Shown: in pieces, positions 52,042 through 62,791 of the stretch
Layout: each line of letters opens with the position of its first letter
Numbering within the stretch: position 1 is the stretch's first letter
DNA from: Pelomonas sp. BJYL3
Lineage (GTDB): Bacteria > Pseudomonadota > Gammaproteobacteria > Burkholderiales > Burkholderiaceae_C
DNA length: 64,000 bases
Assembly (NCBI RefSeq): GCF_027257975.1
Contig: NZ_JANZKX010000004.1
Location: 186,001-250,000 of the forward strand
Reading direction: 5' to 3'
Position numbers and translations under genes: made by a program
The notes under the pieces: model-generated
Told to the model about the DNA's origin: nothing
Databases searched by the model: none
What the model saw: only the letters and a program-made list of their open reading frames with translations

Positions 52042-53967
52042 TCAGCGCGAGGCCTGCAGCCGCCGGTACAAGGTCTGCCGCGCAATCCCCAGCTGGCGGG
52101 CCGCCGCCGAGACATTGCCCCGGGTGTTCTCCAGGGCCTGGGCGATGGCCTGCTGGGAGAGCTCGCGCAGGTTCTGGGCCGGGCGCCCGCCGGGCAGGTG
52201 CTGGCGCTGCTGGAGCTGGGGCAGGAGGTCGTCCGGCAGATGGGCCCAGCCGATGCGGCTCTCCTGGGGCGACAGCAGGGCCACCGCGGTGCGCAGCACC
52301 TGGTGCAGCTGGCGCAGGTTGCCCGGCCAGTCGTAGGCGCGGAAGGCCTCGCGCAGGGCCGGCTCCAGGGTCAGGCCCTGGTCCGGCGCCAGGGATTGCA
52401 GCAGACGGTCGAGCAGCGCCTCGAGGTCGCTGCGCTCGCGCAAGGGCGGCAGCTGCAGGGCCAGTCCATTGATGCGGTAGTAGAGATCGGCCCGGAAGCG
52501 CCCCTCGCTCACGGCCTGAGCCAGGGACTGGTGGGTGGCGCACAGCAGCTGCACGTCGAGCGCCACGGGCGCGCCGCCGCCCAGGGGCTGCACCTCGCGT
52601 TCCTGCAGCACGCGCAGCAGGCGGGTCTGCAGGGCCAGGGGCATGTCACCGATCTCGTCCAGGAACAGAGTGCCTCCCTGGGCCTCGCGCAGGCGCCCCG
52701 CGGCGCCCTGGCTGCGCGCACCGGTGAAGGCACCGGGCGCATAGCCGAAGAGCTCGGCCTCGATCAGGGACTCCGGCAGCGCCGCGCAGTTCAGCGCGAC
52801 GAAGGGCCGGCCCCGCCGCGGGCTGATCTCGTGCAGGGCCTTGGCGAAGAGCTCCTTGCCCACGCCGGACTCGCCCAGGACCAGCAGGGGGATGTCCTTG
52901 CCCAGCACGCGGCGGGCCTTGTCGGCGGCGGCGCGCCAGCGGGCATCGCCGCTGTCCAGGCGCTGCAGGGCGTCTTCCTGCGGGGCCTGGGGCGCCAGGG
53001 GAGCGCTGCCGGTCTTCGGCGCCAAGGTCAGCACGGCGGGGCCGCGGCCCTGCAGCTGCGCGTAGAAGGCCTCGCCCCGCTGGGTGCGCAGCAGCAGGGG
53101 CCGGCCGCCGGACTGGCGCAGGCTGCCCAGCCAGGCCTGCATCCCGCGCTCGAAGAGCTGGGACCAGGCGCTGCGCTGCAGGTCGGCAACGCCCAGCCCC
53201 AGCAGGGCCAGGCCCTTGCGGTTGGCGCCCACCAGCCAGCCGTCCTCCGAGAAAGCCAGCAGGCCCTGGGCCACCGAGCCGATGCCCTCGGCCCGCGCAT
53301 GGAACTGCAGCACCAGCTGGTGGCGGCAGCTGGCCATCACGAGGCTGTTCTCGATCATGCGAGCCGCCGTGCCCACCAGGCCCAGGGTGTGCGGGTGGCG
53401 GCTGCGCTGTTCGCCGGAGATGTCCAGGATGCCCATCAGCTGCCCCTGGGCCGAGACGATGGGCGCGGCTGCGCAGGTCAGGAAGCCGTTGCGCTCCAGG
53501 TAGTGCTCGGCACCGTGGATCTCCACCTCCTGGGCCTCGGCCAGAGCCGTGCCGATGGCATTGGTGCCGCGCTGCGACTCGGCCCAGCTCGCGCCGCAGG
53601 TCAGGGCCACGCGCTCGGCCTTGCTGAGGAAATCGAGGTCGCCGCGGGTGTGCATCAGCACGCCCTGCGGATCGGCCAGGATGACCATGCTGTGGCTGTG
53701 CCGCACCTGCTCGAAGAGGTGCTCCATCACCGGCTCGGAGTGGCAGATCAGCTCATGGCTCAGGGCGCGGCTGCGCTGCAGTTCGGGGCCGGCCAGGTTG
53801 TCCTGGCAGTGCAGGCGGCCGACGGGCGAGAGACCGGCCGTCAGGCTGCGCTGCCAGGAGCGCGCCAGCAGGGCGTCGACGCCCGGTGACGGGACCAGGC
53901 CCTGCTCGGTCAGCCGCTGCCGGGCCAGGCGCAGCTGCTGCGCCGGCACGAGGGGGTGGGAACGCAT
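52042..53967 (-). CDS. acoR: AcoR-type sigma-54-dependent activator
   Basis: A 641-residue enhancer-binding protein. In order: N-terminal GAF-type sensor region (about 60-220, including GTNAIGTALAEAQEVEIHGAEHY in part), AAA+ domain with Walker A GESGVGKE near residue 364, the sigma-54 contact loop GAFTGA near 415 and Walker B GGTLFLDEIGD, then a Fis-type HTH at the C-terminus (NVSAAARQLGIARQTLYRR). This is the AcoR layout, which responds to acetoin, alcohols or aldehydes. It diverges from an aldehyde dehydrogenase gene that has a sigma-54 promoter, its likely target. Confidence 0.93.
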   Translation of the reverse strand: MRSHPLVPAQQLRLARQRLTEQGLVPSPGVDALLARSWQRSLTAGLSPVGRLHCQDNLAGPELQRSRALSHELICHSEPVMEHLFEQVRHSHSMVILADPQGVLMHTRGDLDFLSKAERVALTCGASWAESQRGTNAIGTALAEAQEVEIHGAEHYLERNGFLTCAAAPIVSAQGQLMGILDISGEQRSRHPHTLGLVGTAARMIENSLVMASCRHQLVLQFHARAEGIGSVAQGLLAFSEDGWLVGANRKGLALLGLGVADLQRSAWSQLFERGMQAWLGSLRQSGGRPLLLRTQRGEAFYAQLQGRGPAVLTLAPKTGSAPLAPQAPQEDALQRLDSGDARWRAAADKARRVLGKDIPLLVLGESGVGKELFAKALHEISPRRGRPFVALNCAALPESLIEAELFGYAPGAFTGARSQGAAGRLREAQGGTLFLDEIGDMPLALQTRLLRVLQEREVQPLGGGAPVALDVQLLCATHQSLAQAVSEGRFRADLYYRINGLALQLPPLRERSDLEALLDRLLQSLAPDQGLTLEPALREAFRAYDWPGNLRQLHQVLRTAVALLSPQESRIGWAHLPDDLLPQLQQRQHLPGGRPAQNLRELSQQAIAQALENTRGNVSAAARQLGIARQTLYRRLQASR

Positions 53968-54064
53968 GCGTGTCTCCGTGCGCGGGTGGACCCGCGGTCT
54001 GTGGCGCCGAGTCTAGGAGGACTCGGCCGCAGCCGCGGCACCGGCCGACGGACGGCTGCGCGAC

Positions 54065-54096
54065 TGTCGCAATTAGTGACAGGTGTCGCTGACACC
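54065..54096. promoter_or_regulatory. candidate activator sites (two inverted repeats)
   Basis: TGTCGC-N5-GTGACA (54065-54081, one mismatch) and GGTGTC-GCT-GACACC (54082-54096, perfect) lie side by side about 120-150 bases before the -24/-12 element of the aldehyde dehydrogenase. A third half-site, TGACAGC, follows near 54111. Position and symmetry suit binding of the divergently encoded AcoR-type activator. Confidence 0.6.
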
Positions 54097-54214
54097 CGGC
54101 GGACAGCCGTGACAGCGCCGGGGCCGGGCGAGCGCCCCGGGTAGACCCGGAGACAGCGGGAAAACGTCCGGGGAATCAAGCACTTGCTGCCGGGCTGACA
54201 GGCCGGCCGCGGGC

Positions 54215-54230
54215 TGGCATTGCGTTTGCA
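54215..54230 (+). promoter_or_regulatory. sigma-54 -24/-12 promoter of the aldehyde dehydrogenase
   Basis: TGGCATTGCGTTTGCA matches TGGCAC-N5-TTGCA at all but one position and keeps GG-N10-GC. Transcription would begin near 54241, about 70 bases before the start codon. Confidence 0.82.
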
Positions 54231-54311
54231 ATGCGATGGACGGAGCCGGCCCGCCCGTGCACCACCACTTCCACACCCACAAGCCTTCGACAGGCCCCTC
54301 AGGAGACACGC

Positions 54312-55832
<1,521 letters not shown>

Positions 55833-55840
55833 CCCTGCGG

Positions 55841-55886
55841 TCGCTCACCGCGTGAGCGAGGGGAGCGGAGCGATCCGCTCCCTTTT
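55841..55886 (+). terminator. paired hairpins, second a strong terminator
   Basis: TCGCTCAC-CGC-GTGAGCGA (55841-55859) and then GGGAGCGGA-GCGA-TCCGCTCCC followed by TTTT (55861-55886), the latter closed by a GNRA loop. They lie between the aldehyde dehydrogenase and DUF779 genes, so the downstream gene may be expressed at a lower level by readthrough. Confidence 0.82.
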
Positions 55887-55909
55887 GTCCTTTGTGCATG
55901 GAGGTCCTC

Positions 55910-56302
55910 ATGTCCGACACCCCGGTCCCACGCGTCGTGGCCACGCCGGCCGCGCTGGAGCTGATCCGGCGCCTGCAGGCCGAGCATGGCCCCGCGCTGA
56001 TGTTCCACCAGAGCGGCGGCTGCTGCGACAACAGCGCCGCCAACTGCTACCTCCCTACCGACCTCACCATCGGCGCCCAGGACGTGCACCTGGGCGAGGT
56101 GGGCGGCGTGCCCTTCTACATCGGCAAGCTGCAATACGAGTACTGGAAGCACACGCAGCTGATCCTCGACGTCATCGAGGGCCAAGGCGGCACCTTTTCC
56201 CTCGAAGGCTCGACCGGCCTGGCCTTCCACACCCGCTCGCGGCTCTTCAGCGACGAGGAATGGGCGCAGATCGAGGCCCGCGTCGCGCAAGACCTGGCCT
56301 GA
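55910..56302 (+). CDS. DUF779 domain protein
   Basis: A 130-residue cytoplasmic protein. MFHQSGGCCDNSAANCYL (paired Cys) and the C-terminal FHTRSRLFSDEEW are typical of DUF779, a family almost always encoded beside AldA/ExaC-type aldehyde dehydrogenases. The clustered Cys suggest metal or thiol chemistry. GGAGG precedes the ATG. It may support the dehydrogenase, but no reaction is established. Confidence 0.85.
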   Translation: MSDTPVPRVVATPAALELIRRLQAEHGPALMFHQSGGCCDNSAANCYLPTDLTIGAQDVHLGEVGGVPFYIGKLQYEYWKHTQLILDVIEGQGGTFSLEGSTGLAFHTRSRLFSDEEWAQIEARVAQDLA

Positions 56303-56490
56303 AGCGCGGCGGCGCAGATCGGTCGCACCTGGCCTGGGCTTGTGCCAATTTTGTCCTGGCTTTCCAGGTCATGACGCGAATTCCCCCCGATGGATGCTGG
56401 CGAACACTCAACTTAACACCTACAAATAGCAGGCGCCGGCATCACCCGGACTCATGACGCATGGCTGCCCGGCGCGCAGGGAGACCACGC

Positions 56491-58086
56491 ATGAAAATGA
56501 CCGACCGCCTGAACATCCAGGCTCGCCTGGGCCTGGGCTACGCCCTGCTGACCCTTCTGGTCATGCTGGTGGCGCTGATGGCCATACGGGCCCTGGGCAG
56601 CTCGCAGCAGAACTTCGAGAACCAGGTGCAGCAGATGGAGCATCTGCAGGACCTGGGCAACGGCGTGCTCTCAGCGGCCAATTCGCGCGCCGTCGCGGCC
56701 CGCAACCTGGTTCTGTCCGCCGACCCGACCCAGGCCGCGAGCGAGCTCAGTACCATCCAGAGCTCGCACGCCCGGGTGCAGGACCGGCTCAAGGCCCTGC
56801 GCGAGGCCGTGACCGGTGCCGCCAGCAGCACGCCCGAACTCCGGCAGCTGCTGGAGAAGATCGAGCAGACCGAGGCGGCCTACGGCCCGGTGGCCCTCAA
56901 CATCACCCAGCTGGCCACCAGTGGCCAGCGCGAGCAGGCGATCCTGCACATCAACAAGGACTGCCGCCCCCTGCTGGCCACGCTGATCCAGAACCTGGAC
57001 CTGCTGCTGAAGGAGACCGACCGCATCAGCAAGGCCAATGTGGAGCGCTCGCAGGCGGACTTCAGCACCCTGCGCCTGAGCCTGTTGGGCATGGGCGCCC
57101 TGGCCGTGCTGGCGGCCGTGGTGCTGGGCGTGCTGACCACGCGCTCCATCGTCCGGCCCCTGGCCATGGCGACCGCGGCCTCGGAGGAATTCGCCCACGG
57201 CGACCTGGCCCACGCCCTCACGGTGCAGGGCCACGACGAGATCGCCCACATGCTGGGCGCCATGGAGGACATGCGGCGCAACATCGCCGGCATCGTCACC
57301 CAGGTGCGCAAGGGGGCCGATGGCGTGGCCACGGCCAGCGTGCAGATCGCGCAGGGCAACCAGGACCTCTCCGGCCGCACCGAGAGCCAGGCCAGCTCGC
57401 TGCAGCAGGCGGCCTCCTCGATGGAGCAGCTCAACGCGACCGTGCGCCAGAACGCCGACAACGCCCAGCAGGCCAACGAGATGGCCCGCACGGCCTCGCA
57501 GGTGGCCAGCGCCGGGGGTCAGGTCGTGACCCAGGTCGTGGACACCATGCGCGGCATCAATGAGAGCTCCCGCCGCATCGCAGACATCATCGGCGTGATC
57601 GACAGCATCGCCTTCCAGACCAACATCCTGGCGCTCAACGCCGCCGTGGAGGCGGCCCGGGCCGGCGAGCAGGGCCGGGGCTTTGCGGTGGTGGCGGGCG
57701 AGGTCCGGGCCCTTGCTCAGCGCAGCGCCGAGGCCGCGCGCGAGATCAAGACCCTCATCAACGACAGCGTCGAGCGCGTCGAGCAGGGCAGCAGGCTGGC
57801 CGACCAGGCCGGCAACACCATGCAGCAGATCGTCAGCGGCATCCAGCGCGTGACGGACATCGTCAGCGAGATCAGCTCCGCCAGCCACGAGCAGAGCCGC
57901 GGCGTGTCCCAGGTCAGCGCGGCCGTCAGCCAGATGGACCACGCCACGCAGCAGAACGCCGCCCTGGTCGAGGAAATGGCCGCGGCGGCCAACAGCATGA
58001 GCTCGCAGGCCCAGCAGCTGGTGAAGGCCGTGGCGGTGTTCCGGGTCGAGGACTCGCTGCTGCCGGTTCAGGCCGGTGCGCGGTAG
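56491..58086 (+). CDS. methyl-accepting chemotaxis protein
   Basis: A 531-residue chemoreceptor. Helix one (about 12-35), a periplasmic four-helix bundle domain (to about 190), helix two (about 195-220), HAMP domain (about 215-270) and the signalling hairpin whose tip is [20 protein letters not shown] and [19 protein letters not shown]. Adaptation sites are likely in the flanking helices. The start at 56491 has GGGAG upstream. Its end overlaps the convergent RNA methyltransferase gene by 19 bases. Confidence 0.93.
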   Translation: MKMTDRLNIQARLGLGYALLTLLVMLVALMAIRALGSSQQNFENQVQQMEHLQDLGNGVLSAANSRAVAARNLVLSADPTQAASELSTIQSSHARVQDRLKALREAVTGAASSTPELRQLLEKIEQTEAAYGPVALNITQLATSGQREQAILHINKDCRPLLATLIQNLDLLLKETDRISKANVERSQADFSTLRLSLLGMGALAVLAAVVLGVLTTRSIVRPLAMATAASEEFAHGDLAHALTVQGHDEIAHMLGAMEDMRRNIAGIVTQVRKGADGVATASVQIAQGNQDLSGRTESQASSLQQAASSMEQLNATVRQNADNAQQANEMARTASQVASAGGQVVTQVVDTMRGINESSRRIADIIGVIDSIAFQTNILALNAAVEAARAGEQGRGFAVVAGEVRALAQRSAEAAREIKTLINDSVERVEQGSRLADQAGNTMQQIVSGIQRVTDIVSEISSASHEQSRGVSQVSAAVSQMDHATQQNAALVEEMAAAANSMSSQAQQLVKAVAVFRVEDSLLPVQAGAR

Positions 58087-58991
58087 ACCAGCACCTTGAG
58101 CGCGCGCTCCGGGTCCGCGTCGGCAAAGGCCGGCGGATTGGGCAGGCGCTCCACGAACTGCAGCGCGGGCACCAGCTCGGCCATCTGGTCGCGCAGGAAG
58201 GCCGTGTCCAGCTTGGGCGTGTTGAGGCACAGCAGGGCCTCGCCGCCCGGTGCCAGCAGCTCGGGCAGGCGGCGCATCAGGCGGGCGTAGTCCTTGGTGG
58301 CCACGAAGCTGCCCTTCTGGAAGCTGGGCGGGTCCACGATGACCAGGCCGTAGGGCCCGCTGCGCTTGAGCTTGGCCCAGGAATTGAAGATGTCATGCGC
58401 CAGGTAGCTGGCGCGGCCTTTCTCCAGGCCGTTGAGCTCGTGATTGCGCCGGCCGATGGACAGCGCCCCGGAGGCCATGTCCACGTTGATGACCTCGGCC
58501 GCCCCGCCCTGCAGCGCCGCCACCGAGAAGGCGCAGGTGTAGGCGAACAGGTTCAGCACGCGCAGGCCCGGCTGCGCCGCCGCGCGTGCGCGCACCCAGC
58601 GCCGGCCCTCGGCCATGTCAAGGAAGAGGCCGTGGTTCTGGCCCTTGAGCACATGCACGGCATAGCGGGCGCCCTGCTCCGCCACCACATGCGGCTCCGG
58701 CACGCTGCCGGCCATCAGCCGGGTCTCGGCGTGGTGGTCCTGGCGGCATTGGAAGACCCAGTTCAGCGCCTGCCCCGGCGCGACGAGCGCCCAGCGCGCC
58801 GCCAGGGCCTGGCCCACCCGGGCCAGCTCGTCCTCGCTCACGGCCTGGAAGCTGGTCAGCACCCAGACCGGCTCGAACCAGTCCAGCACCCAGTGCTCGC
58901 AGCCCGGATGCAGGCCGCCGCGCCCATGGAAGAAGCGCCCGGTCTCGGTGGGCAGGGGCAGGGTGGCGAGGGTGTCGAGCAGGGCTTGCAT
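58068..58991 (-). CDS. class I SAM-dependent RNA methyltransferase (RlmI/RlmK-like)
   Basis: A 307-residue methyltransferase. The SAM pocket begins [15 protein letters not shown] (motif I) and [17 protein letters not shown] (motif II); the catalytic segment is [13 protein letters not shown] (motif IV). These match RlmI/RlmK-like 23S rRNA methyltransferases, although the N-terminal PUA domain of RlmI is absent. ATG 58991 was chosen: translation upstream is GC-biased and lacks a ribosome site. Confidence 0.85.
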   Translation of the reverse strand: MQALLDTLATLPLPTETGRFFHGRGGLHPGCEHWVLDWFEPVWVLTSFQAVSEDELARVGQALAARWALVAPGQALNWVFQCRQDHHAETRLMAGSVPEPHVVAEQGARYAVHVLKGQNHGLFLDMAEGRRWVRARAAAQPGLRVLNLFAYTCAFSVAALQGGAAEVINVDMASGALSIGRRNHELNGLEKGRASYLAHDIFNSWAKLKRSGPYGLVIVDPPSFQKGSFVATKDYARLMRRLPELLAPGGEALLCLNTPKLDTAFLRDQMAELVPALQFVERLPNPPAFADADPERALKVLVYRAPA

Positions 58992-59070
58992 GCGGAATCT
59001 CAGGGGCCGGGAGGCAACAGGGCCTGGCATTGTCCCTGCGCTGCCTGACGCCCTGGCTGCGGCCCACGCC

Positions 59071-60651
59071 TCAATACGGTCGCAAGACCTGACCCCACAG
59101 CCGCCGGCGCAGGCGCTGCGCCTCGGCCAGGGGCAGGCAGGGGATGTCCAGCGCGCGCCCACCCCGGGGCCGGCCCTGGGTGTCGGCACGCAGATGGCAC
59201 AGGCCCAGGCTGCGGTCCAGGGCGGAGCTGTAGAGGCTCAGCTGCTGCAGACGCGGGCCCGCCACCACCACCCAGCGGCGTGTCAGCACGCCATGGCGGT
59301 AGAGCAGCAGCTCGCCACATTCGGCATAGGCGGCGAAGCGCACCCAGGCGTGACAGTAGGCCCACAGCCCCACCGCCAGCGCCAGGCCCGCGGCCAACAG
59401 GCCCGGCAGGGGCACCCGCAGGCCGAACGCGAGGTCGGCAGCGGCCAGCGCCAGCAGCGCGATGATCAGGAAACGCCCCTGCCCCCACAGCTGCCGCCAG
59501 AAGGCCCGGGCGGGCAGAGGCTGCCATTGCAGCTGCTCCCACTGCAGGGCCGGCAGGCACAGGCGCAGCAGGGCGCGGGCCTCCTGCGGCGTGGCAATGG
59601 GGGCCAGCTCGTCGAAGCGGCCGCCGGGGTCCAGGCCGTGCTCATGGTCATGCGAGTCATGCCCGGCCACGCTGACGGCCAGGCGGCAGCGGCCGAAGCG
59701 GCGGTGCAGCCAGGTCTCCACCAGCTCCCAGCGCTGCAGGCGCGGCAGGCGCGCCGTGGCGGTCACCTGAGTGCTGAGGCCGCGGTGCACGAGCAGCTTC
59801 TCGCCGTCCTGCTCCAGGCGGAAGCCCTGGTAACGGAAGAAGGCCAGCACCACGGACAGCAGGCGCACGAACAGCAGGAAGGCCAGCACCAGCAGGGCGA
59901 TCTCGGCAGCCAGCCACAGCCAGTGGCCGGACTCGAACAGGCGCCCAAAGGCATGGCGCACCCAGGCAATGGGCGCGGACAGCCAGCCGAAGAAGCGGCG
60001 GTGCAGCTCCGGCTTCTGGGCCACTGCCGCGAAGGCCGTGCCCACGATCACCATGCCGCGGTTGGAGATCAGGCCCAGCTTGAGGATGTCCAGGCTGCCC
60101 AGGCGGTGCAGCAGGCGCACCGCAGGCTGGGCGTTGGCCATGCCGTCCAGCTGCGCGCAGGACGGGCCGGCGCCGGTCGTCGGCACCGCCGGCGCTGCGC
60201 CCCGCAGCGCCTGCTCCAGTCGCAGGGCGGCCTCCAGGCCCAGCACCTTCATCACCGCCTCGGGCTTGCCGCCGGCGGCGGACTCCAGATGCAGCTCCGT
60301 CACGCCCAGCAGGCGGTGCGGCAGCTTGCGCGTCCGGCTGGTGTTGTGGATGCGGGCCAGCGGCACATGGCGCACGCTGCGGCCCAGCACGCCCTCGTGG
60401 ATGACCAGCTCGCCGCCCTGCAGGGCGTAGCGGTAGCGGCTGGCCTGCAGCACGGCCCAGATGGCGGTGATTCCCAAGGGCACGGCGGCCCAGACCTCCC
60501 AGCTCGAGCCGCGGCCGAAGACCACCGCCGCCAGCACCGGCAGCGCCACATGCCGCAGCAGATGGGCGGCCACGAACAGGGCCGACAAGGGATGCAGGCG
60601 CTGCCAGGCCCCGGCCTGCAGCGCCTGCGCCTTGGCCAGCGGCTCACTCAT
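59071..60651 (-). CDS. PH domain membrane protein, YdbT-like
   Basis: A 526-residue membrane protein with several helices between three bacterial PH (bPH2) domains, of the YdbT type. Segments such as YRYALQGGELVIHEGVLGR, FRYQGFRLEQDGEKLLVHRGL and FAAYAECGELLLYRHGVLTR (each in part) mark the three domains. Overlaps the smaller PH gene upstream by eight bases. A repeat copy at 59082-59096 forms the last codons (GQVLRPY). Such pairs are thought to act in envelope stress resistance, but the role here is unproven. Confidence 0.82.
   Translation of the reverse strand: MSEPLAKAQALQAGAWQRLHPLSALFVAAHLLRHVALPVLAAVVFGRGSSWEVWAAVPLGITAIWAVLQASRYRYALQGGELVIHEGVLGRSVRHVPLARIHNTSRTRKLPHRLLGVTELHLESAAGGKPEAVMKVLGLEAALRLEQALRGAAPAVPTTGAGPSCAQLDGMANAQPAVRLLHRLGSLDILKLGLISNRGMVIVGTAFAAVAQKPELHRRFFGWLSAPIAWVRHAFGRLFESGHWLWLAAEIALLVLAFLLFVRLLSVVLAFFRYQGFRLEQDGEKLLVHRGLSTQVTATARLPRLQRWELVETWLHRRFGRCRLAVSVAGHDSHDHEHGLDPGGRFDELAPIATPQEARALLRLCLPALQWEQLQWQPLPARAFWRQLWGQGRFLIIALLALAAADLAFGLRVPLPGLLAAGLALAVGLWAYCHAWVRFAAYAECGELLLYRHGVLTRRWVVVAGPRLQQLSLYSSALDRSLGLCHLRADTQGRPRGGRALDIPCLPLAEAQRLRRRLWGQVLRPY
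59082..59096 (-). repeat. dispersed repeat copy 11
   Basis: GCAAGACCTGACCCC at the 3' end of the YdbT-like gene, read on the gene strand as Gly-Gln-Val-Leu-Arg just before the stop. Confidence 0.78.
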
Positions 60652-61147
60652 GGTGACCCTGCACGCGCGGCATCAGCGAAGCCCGCAGCGCCTGCGCCTC
60701 GGCCAGCGGCAGGCCGTGCACGGCGGTCTTGTGGTCATGCTGGCCAGCGGTGTGCAGCACCAGGCGAGCCATGCCCCACAGGCGCTCCAGCGGGGACTGC
60801 TGCAGGTCCAGGTGCTGCAGACGGGCGATGGGCACCCAGCTCTCGGTCCGCCACCACACGCCGCGGCGCAGCACCAGGCCTTCGCCCGGATGCAGGGCCG
60901 CGCCATAGGCCTGGTAGCGCCAGGCACCGTAGACCGCGCCCAGGCCCAGGCTGCCCAGCAGGACGGGCAGCGCGGTGCCGGCCAGCCAGGTCCAGGGCCA
61001 GCTCTCGTCGATCAGGGACAGCCCCAGCACCGACAGGCCGCTCAGGACGACAGCGCACGCCAGGGCCGCCCTCAGCTGCCACAAGGTGCGCAGGGTGCGC
61101 ATCTTTCCCAGCACCTGGGCGGCGCCGCCCTCCAGCTCATCGCTCAT
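60644..61147 (-). CDS. PH domain membrane protein, YdbS-like
   Basis: A 167-residue protein with two membrane helices (about 32-50 and 55-75) followed by one bPH2 domain (WRYQAYGAALHPGEGLVLRRGVWWR in part). It is the usual small partner of the larger three-PH protein; the two reading frames overlap by eight bases. GAGGAG precedes ATG 61147. Confidence 0.82.
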   Translation of the reverse strand: MSDELEGGAAQVLGKMRTLRTLWQLRAALACAVVLSGLSVLGLSLIDESWPWTWLAGTALPVLLGSLGLGAVYGAWRYQAYGAALHPGEGLVLRRGVWWRTESWVPIARLQHLDLQQSPLERLWGMARLVLHTAGQHDHKTAVHGLPLAEAQALRASLMPRVQGHHE

Positions 61148-61186
61148 GCTTGCTCCTCGGGGCGGTACAGCGCCCCTGCCGCGGAC

Positions 61187-61600
61187 TCAGGGCTTGGTGA
61201 CGCCCAGCAGCTCGACCTCGAAATTCAGCGTGGCGCCGGGCGGGATGACGCCGCCGGCACCGCGCTCGCCATAGGCGATGGACGCCGGGCAGGTGAGGCG
61301 GGCCTTGCCGCCGACCTTCATGCGCTGCAGGCCCTCGGTCCAGCACTTGATGACCTTGCCCAGCGGGAACTCGGCCGGCTGGCCGCGGCGCACCGAGCTG
61401 TCGAACTCCCGGCCGTCGGGCAGGGTGCCGACGTAGTGCACGCGGACCTTGTCTGCGGCGGTGGGCTGCTCGCCGGTGCCCGCCTTCAGCTCTTCATAGA
61501 CCAGGCCGCTGGCGGTGGTGACGGGCTCGGCGGCGCCGGCGGCCGTGCAGCTCAGGCCCAGGGCCAGCAGGAACAGGGAGGTGCGGGAAGAGAGGCTCAT
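61187..61600 (-). CDS. FKBP-type peptidyl-prolyl isomerase, periplasmic
   Basis: A 137-residue isomerase. A signal peptide (about residues 1-24) is followed by a single FKBP domain: VRVHYVGTLPDGREFDSS, FPLGKVIKCWTEGLQRMKVGGKARL and IPPGATLNFEVELLGV (each in part) include the conserved active-site aromatics with Trp replaced by CWTEG as usual. It assists folding of exported proteins. It lacks the N-terminal dimer domain of FkpA/Mip. Probably separate from the HPr-rel-A operon, 118 bases away. Confidence 0.9.
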   Translation of the reverse strand: MSLSSRTSLFLLALGLSCTAAGAAEPVTTASGLVYEELKAGTGEQPTAADKVRVHYVGTLPDGREFDSSVRRGQPAEFPLGKVIKCWTEGLQRMKVGGKARLTCPASIAYGERGAGGVIPPGATLNFEVELLGVTKP

Positions 61601-61717
61601 GGAATCGCTGCTTTCTGCGAGGTCGAAATGCCGCGCATCATGCGGCAAGCGCACAGGTCCGCCAAGCCGTATCGTTACGGAGTTCGCCCACTGGCGCAGG
61701 CGGGGCCGGCCGTCAGC

Positions 61718-62791
61718 TTAGGGCGAAGGGGCCAGGCGCTCGCGCAGGCTCATCCAGGACTTGCGCAGCAGATGCGGCAGCAGCAGGCGCAGGGGCATGC
61801 GCAGCAGGTGGGCGCGCCAGTACAGGCGGCGGCCGGCGCGGTGGCGTTGAGCGGGGCTGGCGGTCTCGTCCAGGCCCAGGGCGGTGCCCATCCAGCGAGC
61901 CTCCGGCCGCTGCCGCCAGCCGGGCTCGGCGCTGTCCAGACCCGAGGCCAGCTCCTGCAGCAGGCGATGGGCGGGCAGCAGCGTGCACAGGGGCGCCAAG
62001 GCCTGGGCCAGGGCCGGCAGCAGGCGCAGCTGCGCGGCGCGCGCAAGCAGCGCCGCCGTGCCGCTCTCGGCCGGCAGCAGGCCGAGCAGGTCGTGCAGGT
62101 CCAGGAGATCGCGCCAGGCGTGATCCATCTCGCCATCCAGGCACAGATGCAGGGCCGAGTGCAGGACCAGGTCCGCGGGCTGCAGCAGGCGAAAGCCGCT
62201 GGCGGCCAGGGGCTGCGAGGCCGCGATCAGCTCGGCACCCGGCGTGTGGAAGCGGGAGCTGCGCGGCGCCAGCGCGTGGTGCACGTCCAGCACCGAGCCG
62301 CGCTGCACGTGGCGCAGCGGCGGGATCTCGTGCATCCACTGGCGGTAGTAGCGCTGGTTGTAGGCCTGGCGCTCCTCGCTGATCCAGCCCCGGGCCATCA
62401 GGGCGGACTCCACCGCGGCCAGCCCGGCCTCGGGCACCAGGAGGTCGATGTCCGAGAAGATGCGCCCGCGCGCCGGCGGCAGCTCGGCCAGCAGATAGGC
62501 CGCGCCCTTGAGCAGCAGCACCGGCTGGCCCAGGCCCTGCAGGGCCTCGCGCACCGCCAGCAGTTCGTGCCGGACCTCATGCCCATGGCGATCCAGCACC
62601 CGCAGGCTGGCCTGCAGGGCGGTGCTCACGGGCACGGGCAGCCGGTGCATCAGCCCCTGGTCTTCCATGCGGCAGGCCAGGCGGCCCAGCAGGCGCGCCT
62701 GGCGGGCCTGACCCAGCAGGCGCTCCCAGTCGCGGCCCCGGTAGCCCGAGGGCAGCTCACCTTGCAGCAGCAAGCGCAGCAGGTCTCTCAT
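61718..62791 (-). CDS. nucleotidyltransferase of the HPr-rel-A set
   Basis: A 357-residue protein of the nucleotidyltransferase (NTP_transf_5) family. LLLKGAAYL and FSDIDLLV (catalytic Asp pair, near residue 115) define the active site; the rest is helical with His-rich and Leu-rich stretches and a basic C-terminal tail (LLRKSWMSLRERL). Its ATG overlaps the kinase stop (ATGA). It is the third gene of the operon and probably transfers a nucleotide or pyrophosphate group to a protein or sugar target (inference). Confidence 0.85.
   Translation of the reverse strand: MRDLLRLLLQGELPSGYRGRDWERLLGQARQARLLGRLACRMEDQGLMHRLPVPVSTALQASLRVLDRHGHEVRHELLAVREALQGLGQPVLLLKGAAYLLAELPPARGRIFSDIDLLVPEAGLAAVESALMARGWISEERQAYNQRYYRQWMHEIPPLRHVQRGSVLDVHHALAPRSSRFHTPGAELIAASQPLAASGFRLLQPADLVLHSALHLCLDGEMDHAWRDLLDLHDLLGLLPAESGTAALLARAAQLRLLPALAQALAPLCTLLPAHRLLQELASGLDSAEPGWRQRPEARWMGTALGLDETASPAQRHRAGRRLYWRAHLLRMPLRLLLPHLLRKSWMSLRERLAPSP

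Noticed and set aside
56286-56301. GCAAGACCTGGCCTGA at the end of the DUF779 gene
   Set aside because: Matches only the first 10-11 bases of the repeat; could be chance in this GC-rich DNA.
56400-56460. Sigma-28 promoter before the chemoreceptor gene
   Set aside because: The AT-rich stretch has TTAA and GCCGGCAT but the spacing is wrong for the consensus.
57515-57532. GGGGGTCAGGTCGTGACC in the chemoreceptor gene as a repeat copy
   Set aside because: Two or more differences in the core, and the codons are conserved receptor sequence; probably chance.
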